Origin: Cinnamomum chago
Lineage: Eukaryota > Streptophyta > Magnoliopsida > Laurales > Lauraceae
DNA length: 64,000 nucleotides
Direction of reading: 5' to 3'
Assembly (NCBI GenBank): GCA_038049695.1
Contig: CP142456.1
Location: 67,855,922 to 67,919,921, forward strand
The number at the start of each line of letters is the position of its first letter. Positions within the stretch are counted from its first letter, which is position 1. The position numbers were made by a program, and so were the translations under genes. Under the pieces are notes generated by a model. That model saw nothing but the letters and a program-made list of their open reading frames with translations. It had not been told where the DNA came from and did not search any database. This document shows positions 11,978 to 23,700 of this stretch, piece after piece.

Positions 11978-12931
11978 TAAGCTAACCCCTTTCCCAAGAA
12001 AACCTCCAGCCCCCTTCCCAAGAAAACTCCCAACTGTCTTCACTCCCATTGCAACTCTCTTCTCCTCCTTCCTCTTCCAACGTATTGAGCTAAGCATTCT
12101 ACTGTGACTGTGCTGGGAGCATCTTGCAGCTGTTGCAACCCTTCTCCTTCATCTCTCCTCCTCCTCTGCATCAGCCACTACCCCACTACCTCATCTTCTT
12201 CTCTTCATCCTCTCTACTGGGCTGAACCTCTGCTGGAACTCTTCCTCTGTTTCCCCCTGGGCTGTGCTGCAACTGCTTCTTCTCTGCTACTGTTCTGCTG
12301 GAATTTTCCAAGAGCTGTTGTTATTACCCCATCTTCCCTTCCCATTTCATTTCTCCAAGACTCTGCAGCTGTGACTGTTGCTGGAACCCATTGGAGCTAC
12401 AGCAGCTGCCACTTCTTCTTCTTCCTCTCTCTTTTCTTCACTGGGAGACTACTGTTGTGCTGGAAATAATTCTTGAGAGCTGCTGCTGGGTATTCTTCTT
12501 CTTCATCCAGCTGGGAGCAGCAACCATCATCTTCTTCTTCACTTCTCTGTTCAGCTGGGACTTGGATCTTCTTTGTTATTTCTCTCTTCTCTCTACAAAT
12601 CAATTCTCAAGCTAAAGAGGCAAGTGCATCTTACTATTAACTTAGAATATATGTTGTCTTTCCTTTGATTTCTGTAGTTTGATTTCATGATTGTCACTAA
12701 TTAGTCATAGAAACTCTACCTGAGCTTAGTTGTTTGTTTATGGGATGGATTGGCATTGATGGATGGGGGGTTTCACCCCCCATTTGGAAGATCAATGGGC
12801 CACAAGGTTGTCAATTAATGGGCATTAGAGTTATTTGATGTTTGGAGATGATTTGGTGAAGTTTGGGACTGATTGGAAGTGATTTGGTGGAAAAACGGGT
12901 TGAAATGGAGAAAACCTGAAAACTGGTCTCA

Positions 12932-13345
12932 GTGCATGGCCTAGACCAGTGCAGTACATGGCCGAGACCAGTGCAGTGCAGTGCATGGCCGAAACCGGTG
13001 CATTGCAGTGCATGGCCGAGACCAGTGCAGTGCAGTGCATGGCCGAGACCAGTGCAGTACATGGCCGAGACCAGTGCAGTGCAGTGCATGGCCGAGACCA
13101 GTGCAGTGCAGTGCATGGCCGAGACCAGTGCAGTGCAGTGCATGGCCGAGACCAGTGCAGTGCAGTGCATGGCCGAGACCAGTGCAGTGCAGTGCATGGC
13201 CGAGACCAGTGCAGTGCAGTGCATGGCCGAGACCAGTGCAGTGCTGTGCATGGCCGAGACCAGTGCAGTACATGGCCGAGACCAGTACAATGCAGTGCAT
13301 GGCCGAGACCAGTGCAGGACCGAGCTCAGTATATGGCCGAGACCA
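12932..13345. repeat. 27-bp minisatellite inside solo LTR
   Basis: About 15 copies of a unit containing GGCCGAGACCAGTGCAGTGC, with nested GTGCA iteration. Because 27 is divisible by 3, five or six frames stay open through it, giving ORFs of 136-159 residues made of 9-residue repeats. These are repeat artefacts. The corresponding place in the 34679 and 42072 LTRs holds palindromes instead, so this is a local expansion. Confidence 0.9.
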
Positions 13346-15372
13346 GTGCATGGCCGAGCTCAGTGCAGGACCGAGCTCAGTGACTGAAATTTCATGGAAA
13401 AGATGACCTGATACTTAGGATTTACAGTAGAAAATGTTTAAAGCTGGGACATCCATCTTTCTAGGGTTTTTGGTGTATGCGGTCAATCACCCAGGCCAGG
13501 TGTTTGACCGGACACGCTGGAAACCTTTAGAAACGATCTAAGTTATCCAGGAAGCCTGACTCAGGTTTGTCGGTGCACTCGGTTGATCTTCCCGGCCAGG
13601 AAATCAACCGAGCTCACAACACATCAGGTTCACCTGGAAAACCCTGATTGTTCCAGTTTTCAACACTTAGGAGATATGATCAGTTGTGGGGCCCATTGAC
13701 CATCCAAATGAGTATTTGTCAGTGTCCTAAGCCCGAGTCAACGGTGTGGCTCAACCTTGACTCGCGGGGACCACTGTTTAGAGTTTTGGTTGATAATCTA
13801 AGATGATTCGACCTCCAAGAGTTGTCATAGATGCCATTAACTAACTAAGCACCAAATACAATATTTTACGGCATTAATGACATCGTTTAGAGATCGAATT
13901 ACCGGAGATAGACCCGAACCTAAAGTGGCCCATTTACCTAGGATTGGACCGTTGCTTTTCCCGTTGATTCTCTGATTGAAGTTTATACTTCATTATTATT
14001 ACTCTGTCATTCTTAGATCTTTAGTTTAGCTGTTTACCGTTAATTAATCATAATTGGAAGACCTGAACCTAGGGTATCTAGAGGTGACCCGATGATGTGA
14101 TTTCGGAGATCATTGACCCGTGTCTGTGTCTAGGCGGGCCCTTATTGGGCCTAAGTGTGGTGATGTGAACCCTTTAGCTTGAAGAGATAGTTTCTATTGG
14201 ACTGTTAAGTTATATGGATTATAATGGAACTGTTTGTCAGTAGTAGATGGATTGGTTGCCTCGTTTGGACGGTTTTAGACCAGGCCATGTACTGATGGGC
14301 GTTGGTATGGATCCAACGAGTGGGCCTGGATCTTGAATGAGATCCAGAGACTGAATTGATATGTGTGGACCTTATAGAGGTATTGTTAGGACCTTGTTCA
14401 CGCAAGGCAAAGCCTAGACAGACACAGACCTTAGAGTTATTCTCGAGTCGGCATGAACATTCACTCGGTTGATTTAAGCTCAGCCTGTGGACTGATCATC
14501 CCCGGTAGGAGCTAGTTGAGTATGGTGAAGCTATCATGATGAGCTGTGTGGTTAAGACGGCAAGGTGTCATACCGTGCCGATCTAGAGTGATGAGATGAT
14601 GAGTTGATGAGTGATATTCGGGATTAGTTATCCCACTGGTGAGCTTTCCCCGCCGCAACTGTGTTCAGTATGGGAGGGCCGCGGCATAATATCCCGCGGT
14701 ATTCCAGCTCGTGTGAATGTGCCACTTTGTTTACAGTAGTTTAGATGTTTTTATTTATACTGATTCCTTATGATTTAAATGCACAACTGCCTAGTTCATT
14801 TCCCTTGCTATTCATTTAATTTATGTACTCGTCTTTACTTCCTTTGATATATGTTCTATGTTAGTAGTATGCTGTAACTTGCCAGATCGTTTAGATCTGA
14901 CCCATTCATTGGTGCTTAGGCCTTGACCCAGAGATCCCTGACGACGCACTAGCTGTAGTGGAGGCACCCGTTGCTGGAGAGTACGCGTGGGGCCCGGCCG
15001 ACACGGATGTCGAGCCGGAGGGCGAGGAGTTTATACACGGGTTTTGAGGGACTCTCTTTTGTTTTGGGTTTGAGAGACAATTTTGTAGCAAGTTGGGTAG
15101 ATTCAAATGTATAAGTTTTGATTAACAACTAATACTGTAACTAGACCTTTGTTCTGCTCACACTTTATATATCGATACCTATTGCTTCCGCATTGTTTAA
15201 TCGTTATGCTTCCGCAATTTAAATGTTATCATTATATGGTTCAAAAAGTTTTAAATTGGACCTCACTGCGGCCTACGATCTTGGAAGTTCTCGGATTTTC
15301 CGGGAAGTAGCGCGCCAATTTCGGGTAATCGAACGAGTATATCGGTATCCGGAATTGGGGCGTTACAAGAAT

Positions 15373-16307
15373 GATTTTTTTTTTTTTTTGTGAAAAATTA
15401 AATTTGAATCTCACTTTCTCCAATCAACTTTTTCGCAAAACATGGTGCTTGAGGACCTATAAATAGCCTTTCACCCCTTATCCTCTTCAAGCCTTCAATG
15501 TGGAGACTTCCATATCTTGCTTTGAGAAAAAAGAGAAAGAGGACTAAATGGTTCTCTAAAGGCAATTTGAAAGTTTCTAATAAATGGTTTCCTTTGCCAT
15601 TAGATTTGTACCAACGCAATCAACAACATACAGTAGAATGACTTTAAACCCAAAAATCCATACATAAAGTAGAATGACATGTGAGGGTTGGATCTTGATA
15701 TATGTGTATGTAGGATCCAGATCCCCTGTTTGGTATATGTGTATGTGGGATCTAGATCCCCAGTTTGGTCCAAACAGGGAAACCTGTTTAGACCAATCAG
15801 GGGTGTCACATGGAAAGATTTTATTTTTTTATGAGATGGGATTTTTTTTTAGAGATGAAATATGACATCTCAACCTCTGAAGCCCTGTTTCGATCAAACA
15901 GGAGATCCGTCTCCTTTTTCTATCCTCGTTTTTTATTCTTTTTTGGCTAGTGCTTCGATCACATGAAAATGGTGGACCAAGGGTTTTTGTTTCAAAATTA
16001 TTGATTCCACTTGTTCCACCATTCCATGTGACACATGTTTTACATTTAATTTCTCAATCTGGAGGAACTTTATTATAATATAAAAAAATGTTCAATCCAA
16101 CGCGTACGGTTAATACTGCTCCACTTTAAAGACATCTTGGACCAATCATCGTCTTCTTCTTTATTATAATAGAAGATCATCCAATTTGCAGATCACTGCT
16201 CCTAGTGACAGCCAGGGATTGGGCGTGGGTGGGTGGGTATTTGCCAAAGAATCCTTCTCCCGCAAGGATTACCAGTCCTATTCTGGATGATTATGTGAGA
16301 AACAAAA
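15373..16307. other. Intergenic segment with a TATA-like box and short duplications
   Basis: No gene is supported. CCTATAAATAGCC at 15456-15468 followed by a CT-rich stretch looks like a plant core promoter, but no reading frame follows. Two ~35-bp tandem copies containing ATATGTGTATGT and GATCCCC lie at about 15699-15768. The rest shows nothing recognisable. Confidence 0.3.
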
Positions 16308-16499
16308 GGCGTGTTTGGCATCGTTTCAACGGGATGTTTCTATGTTCCCATAAGATAAGGTTGTGAAAAACATATTTGATATGTGTAAATCACTGGTCCG
16401 AATTTTAATCTCACAGGAAGAAATCTCAAAATTTTGTTCCGCTTGCATAAGAAAATGTGAACAGAAAAACTTTATTTTTTTTAAATCCTCTAGCTTATC

Positions 16500-17400
16500 C
16501 TAAAGGTAGGCCCCATATTCACAATCTAAAAGAAGGTAGCCACACTTTATAATTCTTAAAAGTGGGTCATGTGGTTACAATCATAAAAGGTGGGCCCATA
16601 TTATAATTCTATAATGGAAGGACCGCATTAAAAATCCTATGAATGTGGGCCCTATCTTCTAATTTATAAAGGTGGGCATCATGTTATAATTTCTAAAGAT
16701 GGGTCCTATGTCTACAATCACAAAAAAGGTGACCCTACTTTATAATTCTTTAAGGTAGGTCATATGGTCGCAATTACAAAAGGTGGGACCACATTGTAAA
16801 TCCTATGAATGTGGGACCACATAGTGAATACTATGAATGTAGCCCCGTGTTTAGATTTCTAAAGGTGGGTGTCACATTGAAATTTTTTAAAAGTGGGTCC
16901 CGTGTTCACATTTACAAAAATGATGCCCCCCACATTATAATTCTTATTAAGTGGGTCCACACTGTAAATCCTATGAATGTGCTGTCCCCGTGTTCAAATT
17001 TCTAAAGGTGGGCACCGCATTGTAATTTCTAAAGGTGGGTTATGTGTCCGCAATCACAAAAAATGTGACTCCACTTTGTCATTCATAAATGTGGGTCATA
17101 TGGTCACGACCACAAAAGGTGGACCCACATTATAAATCCTATGAATGTGGGCCCTATATTCTAATTTCTAAATGTGGTACCGTGTTCTAATTTCTAAAGG
17201 TAGGTAACATATTTACATTCACAAAAGGTCGCCTTACATTATAATTCCTATAAAGGAGGGCCCATGTTGTAAATCCTATGAAAATGGGTTCCATGTTTTA
17301 GTTTTTAAAGGTGGACCACATTATAATTACTACAGGTGGGTCACATGTACAATAATAATAGAGAGGCACAAACAATAAAAGGTGGGTCTCAAATTGTAAA
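16500..17400. repeat. Degenerate minisatellite of AAAGGTGGG-type units
   Basis: About 900 bp of irregular tandem units of roughly 30-40 bp, each built from AAAGGTGGGTCC, CACATTATAATT and CCTATGAATGTGGGCCC. The units are too diverged for a single clean period by eye. Confidence 0.75.
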
Positions 17401-17939
17401 TCATACTTCCGCTCCTTAAATCGAAACTTTTATAAAGTTACAAAATAAGTTTCGTACAGCATATTCTCAGTAGAGTAATTTAATATAATCATGCAAAACA
17501 AGTTCTGTAGAGTATAGTCTCGACATAACCTGATTCAAGCATAAAATTGGGAACAACATAAGTGTTAGGGTTTTTATAGATTGCAATTTGATGGATGCAT
17601 TATCATTCAAGCATCATTTGATTTACACACTTGCATTGGTTTTAAATAAACTTGAAATCTTGTTTTATTCATGCATTGCTTTTAAGATTTGTAAAAGTAT
17701 TGATTTATGCATGATTTGTATTTTCATCTTGGATGCATTTGTTTTAGAAAAGAGTTTTCTAGAAATCAAGCAAGCCTTTGTTTTAAAAGTTTTGAATCTT
17801 TTTAGGCTTTTTATGTCATGTTTTAAAAACCATTAGAATCTTTAAAACATGTTTTCCAAGCTTGATTTAGTGGCCCAAATAGTTCCACAAAGAAATACTT
17901 TGAAATTGCAAAAATGGAAATTTGGGGCCCCGGCAGTGT

Positions 17940-18107
17940 CGCCGGTCGACCGGCGCAGAGGTCCCGGTCGACCGGGAACACTGCAAGGCAGAAAGTTGCC
18001 CTGGCGCCCCAACGGTCAGAAATTTGACCGTTGTGTGGTCCCGGTCGACCGAGGCCTGTGTGCCGGTCGACTGAGGACTAGCCGTTGGCAACTTTTTGCT
18101 ATAAATA
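17940..18107 (+). promoter_or_regulatory. LTR palindrome cluster and TATA box
   Basis: Palindromes around GGTCGACC occur at about 17941-17952, 17963-17976, 18041-18051 and, imperfectly, 18063-18070. They are followed by TATAAATA at 18100-18107. Palindromes upstream of the TATA box are a described feature of Sirevirus LTRs and are candidate regulator-binding sites. Confidence 0.6.
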
Positions 18108-18265
18108 TGAGTTCTTTCCCTTGCCAAAGGTTGGGAATTTTTAACCCCTCCTTGAGAGGATTTGAGGCATATCAAAAGGGAAAAGAACCAAGGGATGAAG
18201 GGGATGATTAGGAAAGCTAAAGCTTGGATTAATGAAGTTAAACCACCAAGTAGGCTCTTCCTTCC

Positions 18266-18863
18266 TTAATCATATGTTTTCATGCTTTTGTTTTATTTTT
18301 GGTAAATCATTTCTAGCATGTTAAACTATGTTTGTGTTGTGTCCTTAACATATTTTATGTTTTGAGTTGATTTATTGTTTTGGATACAACACCATATGAT
18401 TCAATCCAAGTAGTACTTGAATTGGTAAATCAAAGTAGATCATGTTAATGAAAGAACCTTTTGAAATTATATGTAACATGATTCCTATACTTGGTTGAAT
18501 CTTTGGTTGTTGTTTTCCATCATAAGAAAATCACTTTCAAAAGTATCTTATGTTTTGGATTCAACTTCTTTACAAATCATATGTTTTCATGTTTTGTTTT
18601 ATCATTGGTAAATCTTAGTAACATGTTAACCTATGATGTGTTGTATCCTTAGCATGTGTTATATTTTGAATAGATCTATTGTTTTGGATACATCACCATT
18701 GATTCATCAAAGTAGTACTTTATCTTTGGTAAATCTAAGTAGATCATGTTAATGAAATATGTAACATGATTCATATACTTTGTTGAATCATTGGTTGTTG
18801 TTTTTCCATCATAAGAAAATCTCTCTCAAATGTATCTTATGTTTTGGATCCAACATCATTACA
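18266..18863. repeat. Two ~300-bp tandem copies inside the solo LTR
   Basis: Blocks beginning AATCATATGTTTTCATG at about 18268 and 18576 run in the same order through GGTAAATC, TTGTTTTGGATACA, GTAGATCATGTTAATGAA and TTGGTTGTTG. A third start follows at about 18867. The copies are visibly diverged. Confidence 0.75.
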
Positions 18864-19783
18864 AATCATATGTGTATTATTGTTTTAAAGTTTCACAACT
18901 TGCATCACTTTGATAGGTAAATCATTTTCAAGTTGTATTTATAATTACATATGATTTGTCCCCTCTTTTCAATCAAATCTATTTTTATGTTTTGAGCTTC
19001 ATTGATGATTTGATTGACATCCCTATGCATCACATGTTTAGAGCTAATCCATTTCATACAACTTGTGTATCTTTGACATCATTAACAAGTTGTTACTTTT
19101 AACATGTGATTGCATTCTTCCTCAATCATAAATGTTTTATAGCTAAAACTTTCAAAAGCCTTAGGCATACATTTATGAGCTTTCATTTTCTAAATGATTG
19201 AGGACCACACACACACACTTCATGTGTTTTCATCTTTGCATTCATAGTGTGAGTGTGTATTAGTTTTTCACTTCCATATCCGCCTAATTAAGAGGCAATG
19301 TACTGAGCTTAATAGAATCTCCATCAAGTGTATTATAGACACTAACTTAGTGAGATAACCAACCTTGTGGTTGAAGAGGTTATTGCTTAGCCTATAAAAG
19401 CATAGTGTATAGGTTGATGTTAAGCCTTGAAAAACATCAATGTAAGGTTATTGCTTAGCCTTGGAAAGCATATTGTAAAGGTTATTGCTTAGCCTATTGA
19501 AAAGCATAAATAGTGAAAATCCGGTGGGGTGTTGGTTCACAAGCCGGTAGTGGATGTAGGCATTGAGGCCGAACCACTATAAATCCTTGTGTAATGGTGA
19601 TTGCTTTGTGGTGATTCTTTTGTTAGCTTCCGCATCTTGTATGATTAATCATCACATGTGACTAGTTTGTTTTAAAGAAGTTAAAATTGTTAAAATTGGT
19701 CATAAAAGAAGCTCACCCTATTCACCCCCCCTTTAGGGTTCGGATCCCCATGGTCTTACAATAAGAACGATGCCAAACGGGCC

Positions 19784-22151
19784 CAGAGTATCCAAACAAT
19801 GAGGCTACCCCTATGTTCTCAAAAGAAAGAGTTAAAGTATCGATTGATGCTTAATGTATTTGATAACTTTATATATTCTCATTTTAGCAAAATCACTTAG
19901 AAAGTAGTGAGAGAGCCTTTGCCTTTCAAGTGGGGCCTCTTCAATTATCCTCAAATCTCCTAAAATCTCTCCATCCCCTCCAATCTTCCCTAAAAAATCT
20001 CTCAAATCTCTCTTTTCCTAACTTTTCTATTTTATCTTCTTATCTTCATCCTCAATTATCAATTTTGATGGTGCAATTTTTTATACTATGGACCCCATCT
20101 AACTAAAGTCATAAATCTCCAATATTGTGGAGCCCACCATGCTATGAAGAATGTTAATGATATGGGGCCCATCTAATGAAATGTGACAATTCCCATAATA
20201 CGTGGATGGGAATCCAGAACCCAACTAACTGTGAAGAAAGTTCGATGTAATACAATAGCACACGTTTAACGAAAATTGTAGAGCTCACATACCATGAGTC
20301 TCATCTAAATGTGAAGAATATCTAATGATGCAATCAATGTTATATTTATGGGGCCTATCTAATCAAATGTCATAAATTTAAAAACACTAAATGTACAATT
20401 TCTATACATTTCCTTTTTTATGATTTTCTTTTGTTTAATGATTTTTTTCCTTTTATCGTAGTTCTATTTTATTTTTCTTTCTATTTTGATAGGTTTTCAT
20501 GGATTTATGGTTTTTCTTTTATTTCTTGGTTTCAATGTTTGATTTTTAGGCGTTGAGTTTCCATGATTTTATTTGTTTGTTCTAAACTATTTCTATCATT
20601 GGATTGTTTATGCACTTATATTTTTATTCTGTATTTTTGTGGTGTTTTTCTTAATTTTATTTTTTATTATGGGTTTGTTCTTCTAATTTTAAAAGAATGT
20701 TTGAAGTAAAATACTCAACTAATCTCAAATAAATTAAAAATCTCCGAGCCTTGCCCATGCATGCTAAATTGGCCCGATGAGCCTCCATGGGCACAACAGC
20801 ACAGGACATCAATTTTCATTGGGATGATGATAGTGGGCAATGGTCCCATGTTCTTTGATTACCAATAACATTTGAAATTTCTTTGATTAAATAGGCCGTC
20901 TTGCTTGGGTTTGATGATGGGTTTGAGAGTACTATCCACCATAAAGCTTGAAATTTCTTTTACTGTTTTTTTAATTTTTATATGTATTTCAGACATAATC
21001 AATTTGATGGCAGCAAGAACTCCATGTATGAAGTCTCAATGATCCTATCATTAAAGGAGTTGAATTCATAGGGCTTTGAAATTAGCAATGGGTAACAAAA
21101 ATCTGAATGCATTTCTTATGACTAATATTAATGGACGCATATTTTTTTTATCCTTCTTTGAATGGTACTGGTTTTTCCTCTTTGCTTCCATCTAGAATTT
21201 TCTCTTTTTTAGTGGGGACTTTCAACTCATGCATTTTTTAATTTACAAAAATTTTATAGGTGTGATATTACAAAATTCTCATTATTATTTTCCACAATAA
21301 TTCCTTTCTTTTACCATAAAATCTTAAGATCTTTTTCTACTTTATTTTCTTCTAAAAAATCTTTAAAATAATAATAGTGGATTCTTCTTTTTTAGTTTTA
21401 ATTATTATAATAATTTACTATATCTTTGTTTTGGCCCGGGCTCAGCGCAGGCGATTGTTGATAGTATATATTAAAGTAATAGGGATGCAGCCATAGTGAG
21501 TGCCATGTCAACATCACATGAGAGTTCTCCTTTCGAAACAAAATATGCACAAAAAATATATGTTGCTTTGACATGTCAGATCACTTTTCTAATCTTCATC
21601 TCCTAAAATCTCTCCATAATTTTTTTTATAAAAACAACCACTTTCTGACATCAATTCTTTACCAATCTGAAAAAAGAAGTAGGTGATACCATGTGCCTTT
21701 TGAGGGCCATCCATTGGTGAGCACAAGTATTAAATTCACATGCTACCATAAAGTGGCTGTAAAATGAAATTAAAGTAAAATCTTGCAACTATAACACAAC
21801 AGACGTTTTGAAGGGGGCCCGTTATTCAGATGTTATGACCCAAAATTATCAACCTCTTTCACTTATTTGTTACCCCACACAAGTTTTATTGAACTCAATG
21901 AATCTGAGCCATATACCATTTGAGTGGAACCTATTAAATAAATATTTTACTAAGCTACTTAGGATTTGATAGGTTAAATATCACAACCATCTTAAGTTGT
22001 TAACATTATCTACGAGACTCATTTGATGAAAGATCAACATATATCTATCATGGGAAAATATTCATGAGCATCATCCATCACCATATTATGGTGACGGACA
22101 ACATAGTGGGGCCGACTTTATGATACATTCGAACAATTTACATGCTTAGGA
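19784..22151. other. AT-rich intergenic DNA, no gene seen
   Basis: No supported ORF or RNA gene. A loose repetition of GGGGCCCATCTAATGAAATG-type phrases occurs between 20080 and 20370. The remainder is AT-rich and unremarkable. The last three bases (GGA) are the target duplication of the CACTA element that follows. Confidence 0.5.
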
Positions 22152-22590
22152 CACTACTATAAAAAAGAGTTTTTATCGGTTGCAAAAATTGCCCTATATC
22201 AGTTTTTCATATAACCGATATAATATCTTCAGTCAAGGTTTTTTATATCGGTTAATATTTTTTTATATCGGTCAATTTGTTTTTATATCGGTTACACAGG
22301 AACTGACATAATAATCTCGGTTAGAAAAATATGTGATATTAATTTCAATATTTTATATTGGTTATTATAAAACCGATATTATATACACATATTTTATATC
22401 GGTTGTATACATATATGTTATATCGGTTATTATAAAACCAATATGATATACACATATTTTATATCGGTCGTATACACATATTTTATATCGGTTATTATGT
22501 AACCAATATTATATATACATATTTTATAACAGTTATTATGAAACCGATATTATATACCCAATGATTTTACATCGGTCTTCAAATCCCTTA
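22152..22590. repeat. CACTA-2 left subterminal repeat array
   Basis: More than a dozen copies of TTATATCGGTT and its inverse AACCGATATA, often paired as hairpins, with TATACACATA between. In CACTA elements such subterminal repeats bind the TNPA-type protein. The same motif dominates 52355-52870 at the other end. Confidence 0.85.
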
Positions 22591-22800
22591 ATCGCCCGCG
22601 CGGGCTCAGTGGTTCTTTCCCTCCTTTTTATTTTTCCTTCCCTCCCTTCTCTTTCTTTCTCCATCATTCCTTCTTTCCTCTCACTCTCGCTCTCTTCTCT
22701 CCTCACTCTCGCTCTCTCTGCTCTTCTCTCACTACCGCGCTTTCTCTACTCTCTCTCTCTGCTCTCCCTGTCACTCTCGTTCTCTTTCTCTCTGCTATCT

Positions 22801-22909
22801 GCTGGGTATGTTAATGTGGATGAGAAGAGAGGGAGGAGTCTCTTTTACTATTTTGCTAAAGCAGAGGAGCATCCTGAGAAGAAGCCCCTTACTATCTGTA
22901 TGAATGGAG
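22801..22909 (+). pseudogene. Captured exon fragment of a serine carboxypeptidase-like gene
   Basis: One frame gives [20 protein letters not shown] followed by [16 protein letters not shown], the N-terminal region of plant S10 serine carboxypeptidases (family pattern GYV.V.E..GR.LFYYF and the oxyanion-region WLNGG; here the usual LW is changed to IC). A GT splice donor follows at 22910. The catalytic triad regions are absent. The 218-residue ORF spanning it is otherwise Ser/Leu/Phe-rich noncoding sequence. It lies just inside the left CACTA-2 array, so it is cargo. Confidence 0.8.
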
Positions 22910-23419
22910 GTTGGTTCTTCTTCTTTTGCTACTATTTTATAAGTGGGTCTTTTTATCTCCTTTTTTTCCTGTTTAATTTTTGGGTTGTAAAGATGAGACA
23001 TTGGAGTTCTTTTTTTTGCAATTTTGGGTCATGGGATATTAAAGTTTCACCTTTTTTTTTTTTTTTTCATTTCTCTCCTAACCATCTAGTCTTTTTTTTA
23101 GTTCTATCTCAATTTCAAAATGGTTGTTTCTTTCTTTCCTTTTTTTTTATTTTTATTTTTGGATTCTTGTTGATGGTACTTATGGTTATGGTTATGGTTA
23201 TGTTGTTTTTTCCCTAACTTGTATAATTTGTTTAGGCTTGTTAGCTCTACTCAGTATTTTCATTCCAGGAAGAAGCTTTATGTGCCTCTTTGACAGTGTA
23301 GTTTCTGTTGACTGTCAATGTTTCTCAATCTGTTTTAACCTGTTACGTTTGGGCGTTTGGGCGTTTGGTTATTTGGGTTTTATGGTATGGGATTTTGGTT
23401 GGCACTGTAGGTGTTTTGT

Positions 23420-23700
23420 AAGGGGGCTAGCCGCCAGACCCACGGTCAGCTTTCCAGGAAGCCTATTCTCTCAGGATGATTTTCAGCACGTCCTGCGGCT
23501 AACCGCCAGTCCACCTACGGCTAGCCGCAGTGCTAACCGTTGGAGTTCGGTTTGATTTCCAGAGACAAGTTTTTTAGAACACCCTCTTGCGATGACCCCT
23601 GCGGTTGCCTCACGGCTAGCCCCCAACTATTCCTGCGGCTAGCCGTGAGCCAACCTGATTCAATTTTCTGAGAGATAGACGTCGTGGATGGGGTGTGTTG
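23420..23700 (+). repeat. 281-bp Sirevirus-LTR-like insertion with 9-bp direct repeats
   Basis: It contains GCGGCTAACCGCCAGT and GCGGCTAGCCGTGAGC palindromic phrases in the same order as the LTR at 31090-31203 plus 51122-51270, with noticeable divergence. It is flanked by GTGTTTTGT (23411-23419 and 23701-23709). A nearby duplicate of the host sequence (23780-23863) lacks the insertion. It has no LTR ends or terminal inverted repeats, so the insertion mechanism is unclear. Confidence 0.65.

Larger units (their letters stand above)
11494..15367 (+). mobile_element. Solo LTR of a chromovirus (Tekay/Del-like), 3.87 kb
   Basis: It starts TGTGAGGTCCCACCC and ends GGGGCGTTACA, the same ends as the LTRs at 34679 and 42072. 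It is flanked by the 5-bp duplication AGAAT (11489-11493 and 15368-15372). No PBS, polypurine tract or internal region is attached, so it formed by LTR-LTR recombination. It is clearly diverged from the other two copies. The largest difference is 12932-13345, where a 27-bp minisatellite replaces the GGTCGACC palindrome region. ORFs inside it are low-complexity LTR sequence, not genes. Confidence 0.93.
17563..19760 (+). mobile_element. Solo LTR, Sirevirus-like (2.2 kb)
   Basis: Starts TGTTAGGGTTTTTATAG and ends GGTCTTACA, flanked by the exact 5-bp duplication ATAAG (17558-17562 and 19761-19765). Sirevirus-like traits are clustered palindromes upstream of a TATA box and a CTATTCACCCCCC tract near the 3' end, shared with the LTR ending near 51.86 kb. 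It contains two ~300-bp tandem copies (18266-18863) and shorter iterations of GGTTATTGCTTAGCC (19375-19510). ORFs at 17849-18211 are within the LTR and not genes. Confidence 0.9.
16308..19783. mobile_element. Non-autonomous TIR element with internal minisatellite, split by a solo LTR
   Basis: The left end GGCGTGTTTGGCATCGTT (16308-16325) and right end AACGATGCCAAACGGGCC (19766-19783) are inverted repeats matching at 16 of 18 positions. Removing the inserted LTR (17563-19760) and one copy of its target duplication leaves an element of about 1.27 kb, mostly degenerate tandem repeats. There is no coding capacity. I could not find a convincing target duplication, so the superfamily (hAT, PIF or Mutator) is undetermined. 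Confidence 0.55.

Noticed and set aside
12932-13345. CRISPR-like regular repeats
   Set aside because: The repeats are contiguous, with no unique spacers, and the genome is a plant's.
12811-13406. Long ORFs on both strands (for example 159 residues on the minus strand) built of 9-residue repeats
   Set aside because: They come from a 27-bp minisatellite in an LTR, whose length keeps several frames open at once.
17849-18211. A 120-residue ORF near GGTCGACC repeats
   Set aside because: It lies in the promoter and leader of a solo LTR, with no domain.
22561-23217. A 218-residue ORF as a membrane protein
   Set aside because: Apart from the ~36-residue carboxypeptidase piece it is translated CT-rich and T-rich noncoding DNA. 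A splice donor ends the real exon at 22909.
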